Shown here: positions 17,146-25,051 of the stretch, one piece after another
Layout of the letters: each line of letters starts with the position of its first letter
Numbering within the stretch: the stretch's first letter is position 1
NCBI RefSeq assembly: GCF_011752625.1
Contig: NZ_VWXD01000005.1
Span: 297,103 to 361,102 of the forward strand
Direction of reading: 5' to 3'
Origin: Candidatus Pantoea formicae
Lineage (GTDB): Bacteria > Pseudomonadota > Gammaproteobacteria > Enterobacterales > Enterobacteriaceae
Length of the DNA: 64,000 nt
The notes under the pieces: model-generated
The model's input: only the letters and a program-made list of their open reading frames with translations
What the model was told of the DNA's origin: nothing
Databases searched by the model: none
Translations under genes and position numbers: made by a program

Positions 17146-17811
17146 ATGAGCACCTTAAGTCAGGAAGCCGCCCTGGTTCACGAAGCGCTGCTGGCGCGTG
17201 GCCTGGAAACACCGTTACGCGCCCCGGTGCGCGAGATGGATGACGAAACCCGCAAGCGTGAAATCGCCGGTCACATGACCCAAATCATGCAGCTGCTGAA
17301 TCTGGATCTGGAAGATGACAGCCTGATGGAAACGCCACATCGCATCGCCAAGATGTATGTGGATGAGATATTTTCCGGGCTGGACTATGCCAACTTCCCC
17401 AAAATCACCGTCATTGAAAACAAGATGAAGGTTGATGAAATGGTCACCGTGCGCGATATCACCCTGACCAGCACCTGTGAACACCATTTCGTGATCATCG
17501 ACGGTAAAGCGACTGTCGCCTATATCCCCAAAGATAAGGTCATTGGTCTGTCGAAAATCAACCGCATTGTGCAGTTCTTTGCACAGCGCCCGCAGGTGCA
17601 AGAGCGCTTAACCCAGCAAGTGCTGGTGGCGCTGCAAACGCTGTTGGGTACCAATAATGTGGCAGTATCGATTGATGCGGTGCACTACTGCGTCAAAGCG
17701 CGCGGTGTGAAAGATGCCACCAGCGCCACCACCACTACATCACTGGGTGGCCTGTTCAAGTCCAGCCAGAATACGCGCCAGGAGTTCTTACGCGCGGTGC
17801 GTCACAGCTAA
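17146..17811 (+). CDS. folE: FolE, GTP cyclohydrolase I
   Basis: This 221-residue enzyme converts GTP to 7,8-dihydroneopterin triphosphate, the first step of folate synthesis and of queuosine-type deazapurine synthesis. The zinc and active-site motifs are present: TSTCEHHF (Cys and two His) at about residues 110-117 and VHYCVKARG near 180. The start at 17146 follows GGAGAAAG; the open frame extends 27 codons upstream without support. Length matches E. coli (222). A terminator hairpin follows before yeiB, as in the conserved folE-yeiB-galS order. Confidence 0.96.
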   Translation: MSTLSQEAALVHEALLARGLETPLRAPVREMDDETRKREIAGHMTQIMQLLNLDLEDDSLMETPHRIAKMYVDEIFSGLDYANFPKITVIENKMKVDEMVTVRDITLTSTCEHHFVIIDGKATVAYIPKDKVIGLSKINRIVQFFAQRPQVQERLTQQVLVALQTLLGTNNVAVSIDAVHYCVKARGVKDATSATTTTSLGGLFKSSQNTRQEFLRAVRHS

Positions 17812-17817
17812 TCCTTT

Positions 17818-17846
17818 GGGCGGCTTATTGCCGCCCGTTTTCTCTT
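17818..17846 (+). terminator. Terminator after folE
   Basis: GGGCGGC (17818-17824) and GCCGCCC (17830-17836) form a 7-bp stem with a five-base loop, followed by the T-rich run GTTTTCTCTTT. It starts six bases past the folE stop and may only partly block reading into yeiB. Confidence 0.8.
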
Positions 17847-17862
17847 TCCGTCAGGTCACTCG

Positions 17863-19023
17863 ATGCAACGCTATCTTGCGCTGGATTTCATTCGTGGTTG
17901 CGCCATTCTCGGCATTCTGCTGCTCAATATCGTGGGTTTTGGCTTGCCATCGGCTGCCTATCTCAATCCGGCGTGGCAGGGCACTATCTCGCTTTCAGAT
18001 GCCTGGACCTGGGCGATTATGGATGGCCTGGCGCAGCTGAAATTCCTCACCTTATTTGCCTTACTCTTCGGTGCCGGTCTCTATTTGCAAACGCCACGCG
18101 GTAGCCGCTGGTTATCGGCGCGTCTGACGTTGTTAGTGCTGCTGGGCTTCATTCATGCCGTCTTCTTTTGGGAAGGTGACATTCTGTTGGACTATGGCCT
18201 GATTGGGCTAATTATCTGGCGCATGCTGCGCGAAGTCCCTTCTGACAAAGCGTTGCTGCAAACCGGTGTGCTGCTGTACCTGATAGGCTGCGGCGTGCTG
18301 TTGGTATTCTGGGGCATTTCCAGTTCTGAGCCGGGGCGGTCGTGGTTGCCCGGTGCCGCAGATATTGAGTATGAAAGCTATTGGAAACTGGTCGGTGGCT
18401 GGGAAGCGGTACAAAACCGTCTTGATCATCTCTCCTCTGGTTTGATGGCGCTAGCGGCACAGTATGGTTGGCAGCTAGCCGGATTGATGTTGATTGGTGC
18501 AGCTTTGATGCGCAGCGGTTGGCTGAAAGGGGAGTTCAGCGTGCAGCACTATCGTCGCTCGGCAGCGCTGCTGCTGACGATTGGCTGGTTAATGGCGATT
18601 CCCGGTATTGCGGCGCAGTGGTTGGTTGGGTGGGAGTTCCGCTGGAGCGGTTTCTTGCTGCAACTGCCGCGCGACCTGGCCAGCCCGTTTATCAGTCTCG
18701 GCTATGCGGCGCTCTGTTTTGGCTTCTGGCCGCAAATCGGTGCCACCCGTTTCAGCCATGCCATTCAATGCGTTGGCCGGATGGCGCTGAGTAACTACCT
18801 GTTACAGACACTGATCTGCACCACGCTGTTCTACCGTTTCAATCTGTTCCTGAAATTTGATCGCCTGCATTTATTGGCCCTTGTCCCGGCGGTCTGGTTG
18901 GTCAATATCTTGTTCTCCGTGCTGTGGTTACATTACTTCCCACAGGGGCCGATGGAGTGGATCTGGCGTAAGTTGACGCGACTCGCCGCTGGAAAACCTG
19001 ACTCTTCCCCGCGCATCAGATAA
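17863..19023 (+). CDS. yeiB: YeiB, DUF418-family inner-membrane protein
   Basis: This 386-residue polytopic membrane protein begins MQRYLALDFIRGCAILGILLLNIVGF, the DUF418 start pattern, and ends with the DUF418 domain containing GRMALSNYLLQT. About ten hydrophobic segments are visible. E. coli YeiB has 385 residues and sits at the same place. The family resembles acyltransferase-3-type membrane proteins, but no substrate is known. Confidence 0.9.
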   Translation: MQRYLALDFIRGCAILGILLLNIVGFGLPSAAYLNPAWQGTISLSDAWTWAIMDGLAQLKFLTLFALLFGAGLYLQTPRGSRWLSARLTLLVLLGFIHAVFFWEGDILLDYGLIGLIIWRMLREVPSDKALLQTGVLLYLIGCGVLLVFWGISSSEPGRSWLPGAADIEYESYWKLVGGWEAVQNRLDHLSSGLMALAAQYGWQLAGLMLIGAALMRSGWLKGEFSVQHYRRSAALLLTIGWLMAIPGIAAQWLVGWEFRWSGFLLQLPRDLASPFISLGYAALCFGFWPQIGATRFSHAIQCVGRMALSNYLLQTLICTTLFYRFNLFLKFDRLHLLALVPAVWLVNILFSVLWLHYFPQGPMEWIWRKLTRLAAGKPDSSPRIR

Positions 19024-19053
19024 TGATGTTCATCACAAAGGTTGCAGATTTGT

Positions 19054-19088
19054 ATGTAACCGTTTTCATCCGTGTGACGTGATTCACG
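19054..19088 (+). promoter_or_regulatory. GalR/GalS-type operator and CRP site before galS
   Basis: ATGTAACCGTTTTCAT (19054-19069) resembles the GalR/GalS operator, whose centre is AANCGNTT. TGTGACGTGATTCACG (19073-19088) is close to the CRP consensus TGTGA-N6-TCACA. They lie four bases apart, about 80-110 bases before galS, so glucose level and galactose would jointly control galS. Confidence 0.75.
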
Positions 19089-19165
19089 CAGCTGAGCAAA
19101 ATGCCCTGACAGAATAGCGCCGTTACGCGCTCGTCGCGCATTTTCATCCTCTGTGGAACAGCTGC

Positions 19166-20206
19166 ATGATAACAATTCGAGATGTCGCCCGTCAGGCCGG
19201 TGTATCAGTAGCCACCGTGTCGCGTGTGCTCAACAACAGCAGTGCAGTCACCCCTGATACCCGTGAAGCCGTGCTCCAGGCGGTGGAATCACTGGGCTAT
19301 CGCCCTAATGCTAATGCACAAGCCTTAGCCACCCAAGTCAGTGATACCATCGGCGTGGTGGTGATGGACGTTTCTGATCCTTTCTTTGGCGCGCTGGTGA
19401 AGGCGGTGGACACGGTGGCACAGCGTGTTCACAAACACGTATTGATCAGCAACTCCTGGCACCAGGAAGAGAAAGAACGCCATGCCATTGAGGTGCTGAT
19501 CCGCCAGCGATGTAACGCTTTAGTGGTTCACGCGAAAACGCTTTCAGACGCTGAACTGACCCATTTTATGGACCAGGTTCCAGGTATGGTGTTGATAAAT
19601 CGCACTATTCCTGGCTATGAGCATCGCTGTGTTTGCCTCGATAATGTAACGGGATCTCTGATGGCAACGCGCATGTTGTTACAACAAGGGCATCAACGCA
19701 TCGGCTATCTCAGCTCCAGCCACCCTATTGAAGATGTCACGCAACGCCGCGAAGGCTGGCTGCAGGCCCTGTCAGAGCAGGGCATTCGCCCACAAGAGTC
19801 ATGGATCGCCCATGGCGAACCAGACATGCAGGGCGGTGAAGCCGCGATGGTTGAGTTACTGGGGCGTAACCTGCATTTAACCGCTGTATTTTCCTACTGT
19901 GACGGTATGGCAGCGGGGGCATTGACCGCCCTGAAGGACAACGGCATTCAGGTCCCGCAACACTTCTCCGTCATTGGTTTTGATGACATTCCCATTTCGC
20001 GTTATACCGATCCACAGCTGACAACTGTTAGGTATCCTATTGTTTCTATGGCGAAACTGGCTACTGAGTTGGCGCTGAAAGGAGCGGCAGGAGAGCTTGA
20101 TCTTGAGTCGTCACACTGTTTTATGCCGACGTTAGTTCGCCGCCATTCCGTTGCTCAGCGGCAAATTGTGGAGTCCGTCACTAATTCAGGCGATAGCGCT
20201 GTGTAA
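19166..20206 (+). CDS. galS: GalS, LacI-family galactose isorepressor
   Basis: This 346-residue LacI/GalR-family repressor has the N-terminal HTH (MITIRDVARQAGVSVATVSRVLNN) and a periplasmic-binding-protein-like sensor domain. Its place directly before mglBAC identifies it as GalS rather than GalR. It should respond to galactose and repress the mgl genes and itself; matching operators stand before galS and just at its own 3' end before mglB. The stop codon lies inside the downstream operator. Confidence 0.93.
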   Translation: MITIRDVARQAGVSVATVSRVLNNSSAVTPDTREAVLQAVESLGYRPNANAQALATQVSDTIGVVVMDVSDPFFGALVKAVDTVAQRVHKHVLISNSWHQEEKERHAIEVLIRQRCNALVVHAKTLSDAELTHFMDQVPGMVLINRTIPGYEHRCVCLDNVTGSLMATRMLLQQGHQRIGYLSSSHPIEDVTQRREGWLQALSEQGIRPQESWIAHGEPDMQGGEAAMVELLGRNLHLTAVFSYCDGMAAGALTALKDNGIQVPQHFSVIGFDDIPISRYTDPQLTTVRYPIVSMAKLATELALKGAAGELDLESSHCFMPTLVRRHSVAQRQIVESVTNSGDSAV

Positions 20207-20234
20207 CCGTTTCCAATCTGTGATTACATTCACA
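20201..20234 (+). promoter_or_regulatory. GalS/GalR operator and consensus CRP site of mglBAC
   Basis: GTGTAACCGTTTCCAA (20201-20216) is a GalR/GalS-type operator that overlaps the galS stop codon. TGTGATTACATTCACA (20219-20234) is a perfect TGTGA-N6-TCACA CRP site two bases further on. The arrangement parallels the E. coli mgl promoter. Together they imply CRP activation and GalS repression. Confidence 0.85.
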
Positions 20235-20511
20235 GTTAATTAACAAGGCGCTCTCTATGATGGCAACGTCTTACCGGACTGAAACATCATGTAACGCCGG
20301 GGATTCCTTCCCCAGTCAGGTTTCAGTAGCCGATTGAAATAGTTCACAACACTCTTCAGGAAGCGTTTACGTACAGGGAAGTCAGGATAGCGATGGTGGC
20401 CCGGCTTTTGCGTTACGCGTCCGCCCCATAAATGAGTTTGAACCGACTGCGCTGGTTGCCCGCAGGCAATACAGCGCGATGATATGCCCTACATAAAAAA
20501 CCGGAGATACC
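20235..20511 (+). other. mglB leader region with possible long stem-loop
   Basis: This gene-free stretch carries the mgl promoter and 5' leader. CTGAAAC (20279-20285) pairs with GTTTCAG (20320-20326), enclosing a smaller GGGGA/TCCCC hairpin, so a structured leader is possible. AGCGTTTAC near 20362 resembles a GalR half-site. No convincing short coding frame or riboswitch was seen. Confidence 0.4.
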
Positions 20512-21507
20512 ATGAATAAGAAGGTTTTCACGCTCACAGCACTGGTTGCCAGCATGATGTTTGGTGCAACTGCGCACGCCGCCGATACCCGCATTGGCGT
20601 GACAATTTATAAATACGACGACAACTTTATGTCTATGGTTCGCAAGGACATCGACAGCGAAGCCAAAAAACTGGGCGGCATTCAGTTGCTGATGAATGAC
20701 TCGCAGAACAGCCAGTCTACCCAGAACGACCAGATTGACGTACTGATGGCCAAAGGCGTGAAAGCGCTGGCGATCAACCTGGTTGACCCTGCTGCTGCGG
20801 CAGTGGTGATCGACAAAGCGAAAGCGAATGACGTGCCAGTGGTGTTCTTCAACAAAGAACCGAATGCCAAAGTGCTGGCCAGCTACCCGAAAGCCTACTA
20901 CGTAGGTACTGACTCTAAAGAGTCCGGAATTATCCAGGCTAAGTTGATTGAGAAACACTGGAAAGCGACTCCAGCTTGGGACCTGAACAAAGATGGTCAG
21001 ATTCAGTTTGCTCTGTTGAAAGGCGAGCCGGGCCACCCAGATGCCGAAGCGCGTACCAAATACGTGATCGAAACGCTGAACACCGATGGCTTCAAAACTC
21101 AGCAGCTGGCGATGGATACCGCAATGTGGGATACCGCGCAGGCAAAAGACAAAGTTGACGCTTGGCTGTCTGGCCCGAACGGCAACAAAATCGAAGTGAT
21201 CATCGCCAACAACGATGCCATGGCAATGGGTGCTGTCGAAGCCCTGAAAGCCCACAACAAAACCAACATTCCAGTGTTCGGTGTGGATGCGCTGCCAGAA
21301 GCGTTGGCATTAGTGAAATCAGGTGCGATGGCCGGTACCGTACTGAACGATGCGGAAAACCAGGCGAAAGCCACCATTGATATCGCGAAGAACCTGGCGG
21401 ATGGCAAAGAGCCAACTGCGGGTACTAGCTTCAAGATGGAAAACAAAATCGTACGTGTTCCTTACGTACCAGTAGATAAAGAAAACCTGTCTCAGTTTGT
21501 GAAGTAA
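20512..21507 (+). CDS. mglB: MglB, galactose/glucose-binding periplasmic protein
   Basis: This 331-residue binding protein captures D-galactose and D-glucose for the Mgl transporter and is the ligand of the Trg chemoreceptor in E. coli. A signal peptide ends at AHA-A around residue 23. The calcium site DLNKDGQIQ is at residues 157-165. The N-terminal lobe begins TRIGVTIYKYDDNF. The SD is a weak GGAGATACC before the ATG. A GC-rich hairpin follows the stop before mglA, as often seen after highly expressed binding-protein genes. Confidence 0.96.
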   Translation: MNKKVFTLTALVASMMFGATAHAADTRIGVTIYKYDDNFMSMVRKDIDSEAKKLGGIQLLMNDSQNSQSTQNDQIDVLMAKGVKALAINLVDPAAAAVVIDKAKANDVPVVFFNKEPNAKVLASYPKAYYVGTDSKESGIIQAKLIEKHWKATPAWDLNKDGQIQFALLKGEPGHPDAEARTKYVIETLNTDGFKTQQLAMDTAMWDTAQAKDKVDAWLSGPNGNKIEVIIANNDAMAMGAVEALKAHNKTNIPVFGVDALPEALALVKSGAMAGTVLNDAENQAKATIDIAKNLADGKEPTAGTSFKMENKIVRVPYVPVDKENLSQFVK

Positions 21508-21516
21508 TACGTACCG

Positions 21517-21537
21517 GGCGCGGCAGCACGCCGCGCC
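21517..21537 (+). promoter_or_regulatory. GC-rich hairpin between mglB and mglA
   Basis: GGCGCGGC and GCCGCGCC form an 8-bp stem with a five-base loop, without a T-run. In this position it likely protects the mglB message or lowers read-through to mglA, raising binding protein over transporter; REP hairpins play this role in E. coli operons. The function here is inferred. Confidence 0.65.
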
Positions 21538-21577
21538 TTATTGCATCTGACCCACGTTTTATTTAGCCAGGTAAATT

Positions 21578-23098
21578 ATGGCCAGTGAGAATCCGACCGC
21601 ACAGCGTGAATATCTGCTGGAGATGACGAATGTCTCGAAATCATTTCCAGGGGTGAAAGCCTTAGATAATGTGAATTTGAAAGTGCGGCCGCACTCCGTC
21701 CATGCCTTAATGGGCGAAAACGGCGCCGGAAAATCCACATTATTAAAATGCCTGTTTGGTATTTATAAAAAGGATACGGGGAGCATCCTGTTTCAGGGTG
21801 AAGAAATTGATTATAAAAGTTCCAAAGAAGCGCTAGAGAATGGCGTTTCAATGGTGCATCAGGAATTAAACCTGGTATTACAACGCAACGTCATGGATAA
21901 CATGTGGCTTGGCCGCTATCCACGTAAAGGCGTGTTTGTTGATCAGGATAAAATGTATCGCGATACCAAAGCGATCTTTGATGAATTAGATATTGATATC
22001 GATCCGCGTGATAAAGTGGCCAATCTTTCTGTTTCGCAGATGCAGATGATTGAAATTGCCAAGGCATTCTCCTATGACGCCAAAATCGTCATTATGGATG
22101 AGCCAACCTCATCGTTGACCGAAAAAGAAGTGAACCACCTGTTTACCATTATCCGTAAGCTGAAAGATCGCGGCTGCGGTATTGTGTATATCTCGCACAA
22201 AATGGAAGAGATTTTCCAGTTGTGTGATGAAATTACCATTTTGCGTGATGGACAGTGGATTGCCACCCAGCCGCTGGAAGGGCTGGATATGGATAAGATC
22301 ATCGCCATGATGGTCGGTCGTTCATTGAATCAGCGCTTCCCGGATAAAACCAACGTGCCGGGTGAGACCATTCTTGAGGTGCGCCATTTAACTTCGTTGC
22401 GTCAACCGTCGATCCGCGATATCTCTTTTGACCTGCGCAAAGGGGAAATTCTGGGCATCGCCGGCTTGGTGGGCGCGAAGCGTACTGACATCGTTGAAAC
22501 CCTGTTTGGGATTCGTGAGAAGTCGGGCGGTACCATCAAATTGCACGGCAAAGCGATCAATAACCACAGCGCCAATGAAGCCATTAATCACGGTTTTGCG
22601 CTGGTGACAGAAGAGCGTCGTTCAACCGGGATTTATGCCTATCTGGATATTGGTTTTAACTCGCTTATTTCCAATATTAAGAAATATAAATCCAGTATGG
22701 GTTTGCTCGATAATAAACGCATGAAAAGTGATACCCAGTGGGTGATTGATTCAATGCGCGTGAAAACGCCAGGCCATCACACTCAAATTGGTTCGCTTTC
22801 CGGTGGTAACCAGCAGAAAGTCATTATTGGTCGCTGGTTATTAACCCAGCCAGAAATTTTGATGCTGGATGAACCGACACGTGGTATTGACGTCGGTGCT
22901 AAGTTCGAAATTTATCAGCTTATCTCTGAGTTGGCGAAGAAAGATAAGGGCATCATTATTATCTCTTCTGAAATGCCAGAATTGCTGGGAATTACCGATC
23001 GTATTTTAGTGATGAGTAATGGCCTGGTAGCGGGCATTGTCGAGACCAAAACGACCTCGCAGAATGAAATCCTGCGTTTAGCGTCATTACACCTTTAA
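21578..23098 (+). CDS. mglA: MglA, galactose/methyl-galactoside ABC transporter ATPase
   Basis: This 506-residue protein carries two ATP-binding domains in one chain, typical of sugar importers such as MglA, RbsA and XylG. The first has Walker A GENGAGKST near residue 47 and Walker B VIMDEPTSSL. The second half has signature LSGGNQQKV and Walker B LMLDEPTRGIDVGAKFEI, while its Walker A is degenerate (GLVGAKRTD), as is usual. It is the second gene of mglBAC. Confidence 0.95.
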   Translation: MASENPTAQREYLLEMTNVSKSFPGVKALDNVNLKVRPHSVHALMGENGAGKSTLLKCLFGIYKKDTGSILFQGEEIDYKSSKEALENGVSMVHQELNLVLQRNVMDNMWLGRYPRKGVFVDQDKMYRDTKAIFDELDIDIDPRDKVANLSVSQMQMIEIAKAFSYDAKIVIMDEPTSSLTEKEVNHLFTIIRKLKDRGCGIVYISHKMEEIFQLCDEITILRDGQWIATQPLEGLDMDKIIAMMVGRSLNQRFPDKTNVPGETILEVRHLTSLRQPSIRDISFDLRKGEILGIAGLVGAKRTDIVETLFGIREKSGGTIKLHGKAINNHSANEAINHGFALVTEERRSTGIYAYLDIGFNSLISNIKKYKSSMGLLDNKRMKSDTQWVIDSMRVKTPGHHTQIGSLSGGNQQKVIIGRWLLTQPEILMLDEPTRGIDVGAKFEIYQLISELAKKDKGIIIISSEMPELLGITDRILVMSNGLVAGIVETKTTSQNEILRLASLHL

Positions 23099-23116
23099 TG
23101 AAGCAAGGGCTTTAAC

Positions 23117-24127
23117 ATGAAAGCGACTACTAAAAAGAATGCGCTGACCTGGTTAAAAGAGGGCGGCATTTACGTTGTCCTGTTTGTACTGCTGGCAATT
23201 ATTATTTTCCAGGATCCGACGTTTTTAAGTTTGATGAACCTGAGTAACATTCTGACCCAATCTTCGGTGCGTATTATTATTGCACTGGGTGTGGCGGGCT
23301 TAATCGTGACCCAGGGTACTGACCTGTCAGCAGGGCGCCAGGTCGGCTTAGCTGCGGTGGTGGCGGCTACCTTGCTGCAATCCATGGATAACGCCAACAA
23401 GGTGTTCCCACATCTGGACACGGTTCCGATTCCACTGGTGATCCTGACGGTGTGCATCATCGGCGGTGTGATTGGCTTGGTGAACGGTGTGATCATTGCC
23501 TATCTGAAGGTGACACCTTTTATCACCACGTTGGGCACCATGATTATCGTGTACGGCATCAACTCGCTGTATTACGACTTCGTTGGTGCTTCGCCGGTGG
23601 CAGGTTTTGACGCAGGGTTCTCTACCTTTGCTCAAGGTTTCTTCCGCTTCGGTGATTTCAAGCTGTCGTTCATCACCTTTTACGCGTTTATCGCCATTAT
23701 CTTCGTCTGGATTCTGTGGAACAAAACGCGCTTTGGTAAGAACATTTTCGCTATCGGTGGCAACCCAGAGGCTGCGCGTGTTTCAGGTGTAAACGTGCCG
23801 CTGAACCTGATTTTGGTGTATGCGCTGTCAGGTGTGTTTTACGCCTTCGGCGGGATGCTGGAAGCGGGCCGTATCGGCAGTGCGACCAACAACCTCGGCT
23901 TTATGTATGAGCTGGATGCGATTGCGGCTTGCGTGGTTGGCGGCGTTTCATTTGCAGGTGGTGTAGGTACCGTGGCAGGCGTGGTGACCGGTGTGATTAT
24001 CTTCACCGTGATCAACTACGGTTTGACCTACATCGGCGTGAACCCTTACTGGCAGTACATCATCAAGGGCGGCATCATCATCTTCGCCGTCGCATTGGAT
24101 TCACTGAAGTACGCACGTAAAAAATAA
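23117..24127 (+). CDS. mglC: MglC, galactose/methyl-galactoside ABC transporter permease
   Basis: This 336-residue inner-membrane protein of the RbsC/MglC group has about ten hydrophobic segments. Family motifs include GLIVTQGTDLSAGRQVGLAA and, near the C-terminus, IAACVVGGVSFAGGVGTVAG. As a homodimer it forms the channel energised by MglA. It follows mglA by 18 bases, with SD AAGCAAGGGC less clear than average. A strong terminator lies about 80 bases beyond the stop. Confidence 0.95.
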   Translation: MKATTKKNALTWLKEGGIYVVLFVLLAIIIFQDPTFLSLMNLSNILTQSSVRIIIALGVAGLIVTQGTDLSAGRQVGLAAVVAATLLQSMDNANKVFPHLDTVPIPLVILTVCIIGGVIGLVNGVIIAYLKVTPFITTLGTMIIVYGINSLYYDFVGASPVAGFDAGFSTFAQGFFRFGDFKLSFITFYAFIAIIFVWILWNKTRFGKNIFAIGGNPEAARVSGVNVPLNLILVYALSGVFYAFGGMLEAGRIGSATNNLGFMYELDAIAACVVGGVSFAGGVGTVAGVVTGVIIFTVINYGLTYIGVNPYWQYIIKGGIIIFAVALDSLKYARKK

Positions 24128-24206
24128 GACTGACACACAGCAACACATCACCGCAAAGGGCCTTATTGATAGCGGGACGAATGATCAATTAAGGCTAAGT
24201 AAAGTT

Positions 24207-24239
24207 AAGGCTGCCATTTCAGATATGGCAGCCTTTTTT
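24207..24239 (+). terminator. Intrinsic terminator after mglBAC
   Basis: An 11-bp stem (AAGGCTGCCAT / ATGGCAGCCTT) with a seven-base loop is followed by a T-run. It ends the mgl transcript before the repeat-rich region. Confidence 0.92.
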
Positions 24240-24252
24240 GTTTATGTCAGCA

Positions 24253-24376
24253 TGGCTGAATGGCTGAATGGCTGAATGGCTGAATGGCTGAATGGCTGAA
24301 TGGCTGAATGGCTGAATGGCTGAATGGCTGAATAGCTGAGTGTTGAGAGGCTGAGTAGCGAGTAGCTGAGTATTGA
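24253..24376. repeat. 8-bp tandem repeat, ten perfect copies plus degenerate tail
   Basis: The unit TGGCTGAA is repeated ten times without error at 24253-24332. Decaying copies (TAGCTGAG, TGTTGAGA, GGCTGAGT and AGTAGCTGAG) run to about 24376. It lies 13 bases after the mgl terminator. A long uniform array of an 8-mer is expected to vary in copy number by slippage. No gene start or promoter lies close, so no phase-variable gene is evident. Confidence 0.95.
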
Positions 24377-24421
24377 TGCCTTGGTGCGGTGTGTGAAGGG
24401 CGGGTGCGATGCAGGCCTTAC

Positions 24422-24609
24422 CCCCTCTGCTGCTGCCGGGCCGTCCTCGCGCCGCTGACGCGGTGCCTTCCGCTTCCACGTCGTGCCGACGGATCGTTCA
24501 GGTACGGCCATCCAGGCCTACCTGAACTGCCTGCCGCATCCATGCGGCTGGCTCCTGGCCCAACGTAAAAGCCTCAGCGCTGCGGATAGCCCTTACAGCA
24601 GCAGAGGGG
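24422..24609 (-). repeat. Structured intergenic element, subtype A copy 1
   Basis: This 188-bp element is bounded by a perfect 14-bp inverted repeat, CCCCTCTGCTGCTG (24422-24435) and CAGCAGCAGAGGGG (24596-24609). Internally GTTCAGGTA (24496-24504) pairs with TACCTGAAC (24519-24527), with GGCC/GGCC inside. It is related in reverse orientation to the subtype B copies by shared blocks such as GTCCTCGCGCCGCTG and GCATCCATGC, and directly to the copy at the window end. It has no credible coding frame. It lies between the converging mglC and sanA. Confidence 0.85.
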
Positions 24610-24724
24610 CTATGGCCTCAAACGTTGTACCCGTTTTCTGAACAGATGTTCGGATTACGTCTACATCCCGTGTAACAAATGCGAAGCCCTTATCTAACAG
24701 CACGCATTGCCGTCCAGCAGCAGG

Positions 24725-24918
24725 CTGGTACCACTTTGGGGGCTGGCATTTCGCAGCGCTGAACGGAATGAGGAAGCCAGGAGAGCCAGCATGGATGCTG
24801 GCGAAAGGCGCAGCCGGGACAGGGAAAGTCCCGTCTGCGCCGGTCCGTCAGGCTGACGAGTGAAGTGAAGGTACCGCGTCAGCGGCGCGAGGACAGCCAG
24901 CCCCCAAAGTGGTACCAG
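24725..24918 (+). repeat. Structured intergenic element, subtype B copy 1
   Basis: This 194-bp element has a 22-bp perfect terminal inverted repeat, whose inner 20 bases are GGTACCACTTTGGGGGCTGG and its complement (24727-24746 and 24897-24916). The interior is nearly identical to the copy at 46388-46571. Internal hairpins include GCCAGCATGGATGCTGGC (8-bp stem) and GGCGCAG..CTGCGCC enclosing GGGAC/GTCCC. Together with subtype A copy 1 it fills most of the gap between mglC and sanA; the 115 bases between the two copies hold no recognisable gene. Confidence 0.88.
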
Positions 24919-24987
24919 ACGGCGTTAGCACGCGAACTTGAAAGCAGCACCAGAAGGCGTTATCACGCAAACTTAAAAGCAGCACCA
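24918..24987 (+). repeat. Two 35-bp tandem units after subtype B element
   Basis: Units 24918-24952 and 24953-24987 are each 35 bases and differ at about five positions; each carries GCGTTA near its start and AGCAGCACCA at its end. A third partial unit begins at 24988. Similar 35-bp units follow the other subtype B element at 46579, linking the two repeat types. Confidence 0.8.
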
Positions 24988-25051
24988 GACGGTTTCACAC
25001 TTGGACATTTACATCGCGAGAATATGCTTTGTTGAGTGGTGCAATCCAAAC

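Noticed and set aside
20413..21255. Long minus-strand frame opposite mglB (280 codons)
   Set aside because: It is the reverse shadow of a strongly codon-biased gene; the peptide looks like no family and has no start signal.
24219..24511. Open frames through the 8-bp array that would encode repeated HSAIQPFS peptides
   Set aside because: The frames exist only because the 8-bp unit has no stop in any frame; they have no SD, and they begin in or near a terminator.
24735..24916. Structured element as an insertion sequence
   Set aside because: It has paired ends, but no transposase frame and no visible target duplication, and the ends differ between copies; described as a structured repeat instead.
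24918..24987. Short tandem units resembling a CRISPR array
   Set aside because: Units are contiguous without unique spacers and are imperfect; no cas genes are present.
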